A stretch of 11,885 nucleotides of DNA from Pelagophyceae sp. CCMP2097 (lineage: Eukaryota; Sar; Pelagophyceae): NCBI GenBank assembly GCA_026770575.1, contig MU657238.1, forward strand, positions 129,177-141,061, written 5' to 3'. Of this stretch, positions 6,662-11,885 are shown piece by piece. The number at the start of each line of letters is the position of its first letter. Within the stretch, counting starts at the first letter, position 1. The position numbers and the translations under genes are program-made. The notes beneath the pieces are model-generated. The model did no database searches, had not been told where the DNA came from, and saw nothing but the letters and a program-made list of their open reading frames with translations.

Positions 6662-8487
6662 ATGATCTTCTGTCGCCGCCTCGCAATTGTATCGGCGGTC
6701 GCCTCGGCGGAGGACCGCTTCACGCAATGGTACGATCTCGCAGCGGTCTCGCACGCGGCGCCGATGCAGGCAACCGACTCAGCGCTCTGTCGTGACTAGA
6801 CCTGCTTGAAGCACGAAGACTGCCCGAACGTCGCCAACGCCATCAAAGACGCCGGCAAACTCGACTTTGACGAAACGTGCCCTCCTCGAACTCGAAACGA
6901 CAGACGCTTCGAGCCGTCGACCGCGATGCCGGAAACGGCGCTGCGGTGCCGCGACGGCCGGCGCTGCGACTCCGACGCCTGCAAAAAGACGTGCGACTAC
7001 TGCATCCACTGCCGATCCGACGCGTCCACGCGGACCTGCGTCTACTCGGACATTTACTACGACGGCCACGCAAACGAGTTCCTCGTGAAGACCGACGCCC
7101 CAAACGCCTTTAAGACGCCGGGTTGCCGGCCGGCCCTCGGCCTCGGCGTGGGAGCCTTCCCCGTGAAATACGTCCGGAAGCTGCCTGGCCCAGTCTCGGC
7201 TGTCTTCACGGCGCCTGTCCTGGTGGCCGGCCCGCTGCACGGCGCGTTCGCGCACGGCTTCCTAGAGGGCCTCCTGGCGGCGTTTTTGCTTCGAGCGGAG
7301 CAGCGAGCGCAGTGGGGCGGCGGCGGCGCGCCCGGCGGGAACGATACGCAGACGCCGTGGACGCTCTTCTTCGACAGGCCGCAGCTGCGGCACTGGCGGG
7401 AGAACTTCGGGCGCGCGTTCCACCCGAGCGCCCCGGCGCCCGTGCCGGGCGGCAAAACCGGACGAGTGCAGAGTCTCGAGCGGCGTCAGAGGCGACCCCC
7501 GGTCGCGCGCGGTAGACGGGTGCGCCGCAGGTGCAATGGCCGGCCTCGCGGTCACGGTTGGCACCTGGTGTGGTACGGCCGCGTCCTCGACGCGCGCGGC
7601 GCGCTGTACCGCGGCGCGCCAACGCTGCGGAAAAGGCTCGTGCGCTTCCGCTCGCTGGCAGTCTCGGGCCTCGGCGGCCGGAGCCCGTGGAACGGTTTTT
7701 CGTACTCGTCTTCGAGGCCCTTTGGCGGCTCCGACCTCGAGTTCAGCAGGCGCGAGCATTCGACGGCGACGCTCCACTTCTTCGGCAAGCTCGCCGCAGG
7801 CTTCCCCGCGCCGGCAACAGCGCCTTTGAGACGCATCGTCGTTTTGAATCGCGAAAGTAACTTCGGCCGCGCCCTCTCCAACCCGGCCGACGTCGTGCGT
7901 CGAGGCCGCCCTCCTACGCGGCCGCCCTCGTGCGCGTCCTAGGCGTGCTTTAGGCGCAAGCTCTGCGGTCGGCCTTTCCTGACCACGAAGTTTTAGTAAC
8001 AACCCCAGCAAAGGTTCCCGACTACCCGCGCGGCCTCGTCGCCCTCATGCAGAGCGCCAGCGTACTCGCCTCGCCGCACGGCGCCCAGCTCGCGCACGTG
8101 GGCTTCATGCCCCTGGGGGCAGGCGTGGTAGACCAAGGGATGCGATTGGAACGACGACCCGCCCGCCGATGCGAAGAAGCGAAGGAGCAACCCAATGTAC
8201 GAGTACATAGCACGGTGCGTGCCTTCCTCGCTGGCGAAAGAAGTAACACCAAACTGGATAGCTACGTGGGCCTCGACTACGCCGTCCTCCACGCCGACTC
8301 AGGCAAAGGCTGCGGCTGCCACGCATGCAAGCTCAACGTCCCTTCGGCCGCCGTCGTCGGCTCGGTCCGCAATCTCCTCGAAAATGCCGAGAAGTACGGC
8401 GCGTCGCGCAATAAGACGCTCAAGACGCTCTGGGACGCGCCACCGCAAAGACTCGACAGCTTTGTCCAAAGCTGCGACATTCACTAA
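6662..8487 (+). CDS. Secretory-pathway glycosyltransferase, GT61/DUF563-like
   Basis: Predicted 538-aa enzyme, probably transferring a sugar onto glycans in the Golgi or ER lumen. Proposed exons are 6662-6745, 6800-7894, 7954-8127, 8177-8214 and 8262-8487. Residues 1-16 (MIFCRRLAIVSAVASA) look like a signal peptide or short anchor. A Cys-rich segment follows (C78 to C108, with CKKTCDYCIHC at 89-99). The catalytic region includes GPLHGAFAHGFLEGLL (172-187), WTLFFDRPQL, FRSLAVSGLGG (311-321), IVVLNRESNFGRALSNP (374-390) and, after an intron, LMQSASVLASPHGAQLAHVGF ending at about 444. This last stretch is the GT61 signature (a hydrophobic strand, HGA, then FMPxGA). The C-terminus has MYEYIARYVGLDY, as in the family's final helix. 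Residues 240-280 are Arg/Gly/Pro-rich and may hide another intron (48 nt at 7442-7489). The sugar donor cannot be told. The convergent neighbour is a sugar-type oxidoreductase. Confidence 0.75.
6746..6799 (+). other. Predicted 54-nt intron 1 of the glycosyltransferase gene
   Basis: Donor GTCTCG, acceptor CGTGACTAG, phase 0. It contains the in-frame TAG (6797-6799) separating the signal-peptide exon from the Cys-rich exon in the same frame. The donor is weaker than others, and an alternative GTACGA donor at 6730 breaks the frame. Confidence 0.55.
7895..7953 (+). other. Predicted 59-nt intron of the glycosyltransferase gene
   Basis: Donor GTGCGTCG, acceptor GTGCTTTAG, phase 0. It joins RALSNPADV to AQALRSAFPDHEVLV and so connects the two halves of the GT61 signature region, which otherwise lie in different frames with stops between. 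Confidence 0.8.
8128..8176 (+). other. Possible 49-nt intron of the glycosyltransferase gene
   Basis: Donor GTAGAC, acceptor GATGCGAAG, phase 0. It moves the frame from GFMPLGAGV to KRRSNPMYEYIAR. Nearby donor and acceptor choices (for example GTGGTA at 8125) also work, so the exact edges are uncertain by a few codons. Confidence 0.45.
8215..8261 (+). other. Predicted 47-nt intron of the glycosyltransferase gene
   Basis: Donor GTGCGTGCC, acceptor CTGGATAG, phase 2. It joins MYEYIAR to YVGLDYAVLHAD, giving a typical amphipathic C-terminal helix and strand of the family. Confidence 0.65.
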
Positions 8488-8648
8488 GGATCTCTACGCG
8501 GGGGTGATGTCTACTCGAGCGAGGCTTCAGACTCACAGTGCTCCAGGGGCGAGCGGGATACGCTACATGTACACCATATGCGAATCAATCGATATCGAGT
8601 TCTCCGACTCGCGTGCACTCGAGGTCTGGGCCTTCGACTCGGCTTCTG
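8488..8648. other. Spacer between two convergent genes
   Basis: This is 161 bp between the TAA of the glycosyltransferase and the reverse-strand TAA of the oxidoreductase. It should hold both 3' UTRs. No canonical AATAAA and no coding frame I trust were seen. Confidence 0.45.
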
Positions 8649-10336
8649 TTACATGCCCTTATAGTCTTTGTAGATCCCGAGGTCGTCGAGAACTTGGCGC
8701 GTGAGTTGAACGATGAGCAACTGCTCGTCCAGCGGCAGTTCTTCCAACTCGACGCACCCGGGCGTCGAAGCGCATTGCTCGACGGCGGCGGCGACGTACA
8801 TGAAGCCCATTGAATGGGGGTACATTTCCGTCCTTTGCATGAAGAACTCCGTCGCTGCTTCCCCTTGAGGCTTTGGCGGTGGCAGAGGTTCGAAAAACGA
8901 GTCGTGAGCGACCTCTGGCTGCTGGCAGCAGGGGAGGATGGCGGCCTCTGCGCTGCGCGCGTCCTGGAAGCTTATTGAGCGTGCTGCCACGGGGGCGTTG
9001 GCCGGCGCCTCAATATGTAAGATACCTCTCTCGCAGTCCACTTGGATGCTAAAGTCCGAGGCGCGCCGAAGCGACGTCCCAAAGGTGCCGAGCCTTCCGC
9101 CCTTGTCCAGGATGAACGCCGCCTCGACGTCGACGCCTTTCATGACCGTCCCCGTAGCAGTGACATCCCAGGCATCCAAGCCAGTCTCGTTTCCAATCAC
9201 CGTGGCGTTCACTTCGCCAGTCTCGTTGAACGGGCCGCCGAGGAACGCCGTGGCGAACATGACCAAGTACCTTTTGATGAACGCGAGGCTGGAAATCAAG
9301 CAAGCAGCAACGCACGCGCCTCTCCGCAAACCCACGAGTCACTCACGAGCCCATGTCCAGCACGCTTCCGCCGCCGAGCCCGGGCTGAAAGAGGCGGGCC
9401 GACTCGGGCGTGCCCGGCGCGGCCTGCATCCGACGCGTCGAAACGGCCGCCGTAAAACGGCCGGGGATCGATGATGATTACATCCCATCTAGTCTACGCA
9501 CCTGGAAACCAAAGTCGCCCGAGACGTGCACGACGTTCCCCAGGACGCCCGAATCGATGGTCTCGCGCGCCCACTTATAAGTAGGGAAGAATCTTGTCCA
9601 GTAATTCGTCGCGAGGAGTACGCCCTTCTCGCGGGCCAGCGAAACGAGCGCCTCAAATTCAGCCACGCCGACAGTCGCAGGCTTCTCCACGAGCACGCCC
9701 TTGCCCGACTCTAGGTAGAGCTTGGCCAGGGCGTAGTGCAGTTGGAGCGTGGAGGCGACGTAGACGACCGTGATGTTGGCGTCCTCTGCGAGTTCTTGGT
9801 ACGTGCCGTACGCTCGCGGTATACCATACTCCAGCGCGAACCTCTCCGCCCTCCCCAGCGAATCGGGCAGCGACCCCGCCGCGACTGCGCCGACGCAGGC
9901 TCCCATGCCAACCAGAGCCGCGGCAAAGTCGTGCGCGATGCGACCTGGCGTATCGTCTTAAAAGGTCACCACGGAAAGGCCACGCACCGGGCGCGGCGAT
10001 GCCCCAGCACACCGGGCGCGTCGCGTTGGGCGCGTGGTGCGCCCCGGCGTGGTGGGGCGCGGCGTGATGGTGCTCGTGGTGGTGCTCAGGCTCCAGAGCG
10101 TCGTCTTGGACTTGGTCGTCGAGGGCGTCGCCGAGCGCGTCGAGCGGGTCGGCGAGGGCGTCGAGTGGGTCGGTGAGGGCGTCGAGGCCCGCGGGGCCGT
10201 GCCAGTGGCGCTGCAGGGCGCGCAGGCCCATGGTATTTTTCTGTTTGCGCAGCGCGCGCACCCACAGCGTGCCGGCGCCGACGGCGAGCATGAGGACCGC
10301 GAAGATGAAAGGCGCAACGAGGATGCCGGGAAACAT
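8649..10336 (-). CDS. Membrane-anchored Gfo/Idh/MocA-family oxidoreductase (dihydrodiol-dehydrogenase-like)
   Basis: Predicted 502-aa NAD(P)-dependent oxidoreductase; the family acts on sugars, inositols and trans-dihydrodiols. Reverse-strand exons are 10336-9988, 9944-9502, 9423-9347 and 9288-8649, with all phases closing. Residues 5-26 (ILVAPFIFAVLMLAVGAGTLW) are a membrane span followed by basic residues, so an N-terminal anchor is likely. Next come three DALxDxL heptads (52-72), an acidic patch and a His-rich tract (85-101). The Rossmann domain starts at about 109 with CWGIAAPGRIAHDF, a relaxed Gly motif as in dihydrodiol dehydrogenases. EYGIPRAYGTYQELAED and the EKP motif (203-205) follow, then YWTRFFP and GLGGGSVLDMG (279-289). 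The C-terminal domain has FLGGPF, and ends MGFMYVAAAVEQCAS and LDDLGIYKDYKGM. The start is the first ATG after an in-frame TAG. The anchor and His tract are unusual for the family. The substrate is unknown; the glycosyltransferase neighbour suggests a glycan link. Confidence 0.85.
9289..9346 (-). other. Predicted 58-nt intron 3 of the oxidoreductase gene
   Basis: Reverse-strand donor GTGAGT at 9346, acceptor GATTTCCAG at 9289, phase 2 (Ser290). It joins GGGSVLDMG to LAFIKRYLVMFATAFLGG, the normal continuation in the family. Confidence 0.8.
9424..9501 (-). other. Predicted 78-nt intron 2 of the oxidoreductase gene
   Basis: Reverse-strand donor GTGCGTAG at 9501, acceptor CGGATGCAG at 9424, phase 0. 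It contains an in-frame TAA and joins SGDFGFQ to a segment leading into RLFQPGLGGGSVLDMG. Confidence 0.8.
9945..9987 (-). other. Predicted 43-nt intron 1 of the oxidoreductase gene
   Basis: Reverse-strand donor GTGCGTGG at 9987, acceptor TACGCCAG at 9945, phase 1 (Gly117). It joins CWGIAAP to GRIAHDF, rebuilding the Rossmann Gly motif precisely. This is the shortest intron in the window. Confidence 0.85.
10121..10183 (-). repeat. 21-bp tandem repeat, three units, coding for heptads
   Basis: Three consecutive 21-bp units encode DALTDPL, DALADPL and DALGDAL in the oxidoreductase N-terminal linker. Period seven with Leu and Ala spacing suggests a helical linker, broken by Pro. Units differ by few bases. 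Confidence 0.75.
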
Positions 10337-10979
10337 TGGGGCCGAACGCCGGCGACGCGCCTATGTTCTCTCTCGGCGCGCCGGCGGCAACAATGGGCCA
10401 AATGCGCGGCAACGATTGCCCAAAGTCGGCGCGCGAAGACGCGAAAACGGTCGGCGCCGGACCGCCCGACTTTCCGTGTACGGCGGCCGCAACGGCAGCG
10501 TCCTCGCGACGGCGACCCCCCCTGGCGTGCAAGATCCGATCCGGCGTTGCCGCGAGCGGCGCGAGGGTCCGGGTTTCCGGCTCGGATCCAAGACGCGGCC
10601 TGTGCCTCAGTCTGCTGCGGCTCGATCTGCATGACCGGGTCGAAGCGGCCGGGGTTCTTCATCGTCGTCGGTGGGCTGCGGGGGGACTCGAATCTCGAAG
10701 AAGAACACAAAGCCAAATAAGTGTTCAAAGAAAGGGTTGCGGCCCCCTATCGGGGCGTTGCTGCGCAAAAAGGGGAGGCTGCGCGATGGGCTAAGGGTCC
10801 AACGAACGACACGGGCGAGAAACTGCTACGTTTATTCATGCACGAGGAACCTTCGGTCCCGATGGACCGCTTTGGAAAGCTTCCAGTTAAGATGCAACGC
10901 TGGCCTTGCTTCGATTGGAGTGACGCTCGTCGGTCATAACAGGACACCGTGCCGGCGGGCGGAGCAAACACACAATATT
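10337..10979. other. Large intergenic region between two reverse-strand genes
   Basis: This is 643 bp holding the promoter of the oxidoreductase and the 3' UTR of the RING-Sel1 gene. Several frames are open but none is convincing. On the forward strand, after a TAA at 10718, a 72-codon frame (10721-10939) without ATG contains KLLRLFMHEEPSVPMDRFGK. On the reverse strand, an ATG at about 10662 begins MKNPGRFDPVMQIEPQQ. A C/G hairpin (ccccctatcgggg) lies at about 10743-10755, resembling the one near 456-470. The A/T-rich run at about 10970-10985 adjoins the stop of the right-hand gene. Confidence 0.45.
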
Positions 10980-11885
10980 TTAGTCTTGTATCACAAAGGG
11001 GGGCAAAGCAGCCGCGGCGGGCTCATGCCCGTATCTGAGAGCCAACTCCAAGAATTTCTTGGCCTGCTTGAAGTGCATCTTCGCGTGGTCTTCGTCATCC
11101 GGAAGCCAAAGGCGGCAGAGTACGCCGTAGTGCACGCTGAGGCGGAACATGGCCTCGGCGTTCAACAGAATAGTGGCGTCCATCCAGCACCGCACGGCGA
11201 GGTTGTCCGACTGCGGCACGCCGATGCCCTCGTAGTGCAAGACGCCGAGATCGTGTAGAGCGAGCGCGTACCCGTCGTCTGCTGCGCGTTGGAACCAGTC
11301 GGTGGTGGCGGCGGCGTCGGCGAGGACGCTGTCGTCGCCCTGCAACAAAGTCCGCGCGAGGACGAACTTGGCCTTCGTGTGGCCTTTGGCCGCAGCGATC
11401 CTAAGGCATACGAGGGCGCGACGAAGGTCCTGCGGAAGGTCCGGCTGGCCGACGAGAAACCACGTGTAGAGGTGGTAGTACGCGTCGGCGTTGCCGCGGT
11501 TCACGTGAATCATCAGTCGGCTAGTCTGTTCGGCGTCGGTGTAGTGCCCCAAGGCTCGGCAGTGCGGGCAGATATTGGATACCTTCAGCCATGATGCGGC
11601 GCAGGGGACGCACAGGTACTGCATGCAGCATAACTAGGCACACGCGTCACAATCACACTGGGCGCGAGGAGCCAGAGGCGCGCGCGCGCGCGCGCGCCGG
11701 AGGGACGCTCCAGCCGCAGGAGCACAGGCACCGGCGCGCAAGGACATGCAGCTTACCTGGACGGGAGTGACACCGAGTTCCGACGGCGTAAGCGGGTCCG
11801 TGCAAACCAAGCACCGAACGCGATTGGAAAGCGACAGAGCTTCGAGGGCGCGATAGCGAGCTTTGCGGTGCATCCTCGGTCGCCG
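10980..11885 (-). CDS. RING-Sel1 repeat protein, possibly 5' truncated by the window edge
   Basis: Reverse-strand exons are 11885-11757 (partial) and 11633-10980. From the ATG at 11873 the product is 256 aa, but the frame stays open to the window edge, so the true start, and perhaps a MYND finger as in the left-hand paralogue, may lie outside. A RING-like finger is split by the intron: C21 and C24 in exon 1, then C41/C42, C47, C50, C61 and C64 (CPHCRA) in exon 2. Four or so Sel1-like units follow, seen as ADAYYHLYTWFLVGQ, ALVCLRIAAAKGH, TDWFQRAADDGYALALHDLG and AEAMFRLSVHYG, and the protein ends YGHEPAAAALPPFVIQD. It is clearly the same family as the gene at 5165 but diverged and uninterrupted. 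A protein-interaction or ubiquitin-related role is likely; the partner is unknown. Confidence 0.82.
11634..11756 (-). other. Predicted 123-nt intron of the RING-Sel1 gene
   Basis: Reverse-strand donor GTAAGC at 11756, acceptor GTGTGCCTAG at 11634, phase 0. It contains an in-frame TAG and, when removed, completes the RING finger. It is much longer than the others in the window and carries a (GC)10 run. Confidence 0.8.
11678..11697. repeat. (GC)10 dinucleotide microsatellite
   Basis: A perfect 20-bp alternating GC run inside the predicted intron. Such runs can adopt Z-DNA and mutate by slippage. Confidence 0.85.

Noticed and set aside
6036..6665. Forward ORF of 209 codons overlapping the MYND-Sel1 3' end and the intergenic region
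   Set aside because: Its first part is an out-of-frame reading of Sel1 repeats; the rest has no recognisable domain. A remote chance remains that part is a 5' exon.
8092..8131. A 34-nt GT...AG segment in the glycosyltransferase
   Set aside because: Using it would delete the conserved VGFMPLGAG part of the GT61 signature.
8460..8530. TKDLY match between the tail of the left-edge gene (about 54-68) and a frame near 8478-8492
   Set aside because: Five residues only, and the second lies in a frame not used by the glycosyltransferase; probably chance.
10034..10720. Forward ORF of 228 codons opposite the oxidoreductase N-terminus
   Set aside because: It is antisense to the membrane span, heptads and His tract, and Val/Arg-rich as expected of a shadow.
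1..11885. Prokaryotic operon, CRISPR array, tRNA or insertion sequence
   Set aside because: No direct-repeat/spacer pattern, cloverleaf, transposase or ribosome-binding-site pattern was seen, and spliceosomal introns indicate a eukaryote.

Overview
The window looks like nuclear DNA of a GC-rich, very compact unicellular eukaryote. I infer a stramenopile picoalga of the pelagophyte (Aureococcus/Pelagomonas) kind. The reasons are in the sequence. Open frames of recognisable protein families break and resume in another frame across 43-78 nt GT...AG segments, many with a GTGCGT donor; removing these restores family motifs to the base. The window also has two RING-Sel1 repeat proteins (one with a MYND finger) and a Pro-Thr 12-bp repeat, both typical of such algae. 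The species name is inference; the spliceosomal introns are read from the sequence.

Layout, left to right. 1-246 (+): last two exons of an unrecognised gene. 583-2520 (+): a 614-aa Dicer/RIG-I-type superfamily 2 helicase with a C-terminal double-stranded-RNA-binding domain, three exons. 2526-4465 (-): a 549-aa Ala/Arg/Glu-rich coiled-coil protein, six proposed exons, ending 5 bp from the helicase stop. 4502-5023 (+): a doubtful gene dominated by Pro-Thr repeats. 5165-6169 (+): a MYND-RING-Sel1 protein interrupted by an in-frame TAG. 6662-8487 (+): a secretory-pathway GT61-like (DUF563) glycosyltransferase, five proposed exons. 8649-10336 (-): a Gfo/Idh/MocA-family oxidoreductase with an unusual N-terminal membrane anchor, heptad repeat and His-rich tract, four exons. 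10980-11885 (-): a second RING-Sel1 protein, cut by the window edge.

How they may work together. The helicase-dsRBD protein has the parts expected of a cytosolic dsRNA sensor or processor but lacks RNase III, so it is the best candidate for an under-described RNA-directed system. The glycosyltransferase and the membrane-anchored sugar-type oxidoreductase are convergent neighbours with signals for the secretory route, and may act on surface or Golgi glycans. The RING-Sel1 genes belong to an adaptor/ubiquitin-ligase-like family. No operon logic is implied; nothing in the sequence ties the eight genes into one pathway.

No rRNA, tRNA, CRISPR array, transposase or integrase was recognised. Exon structures were worked out by hand from frame continuity, splice dinucleotides and family motifs, and have no transcript support.
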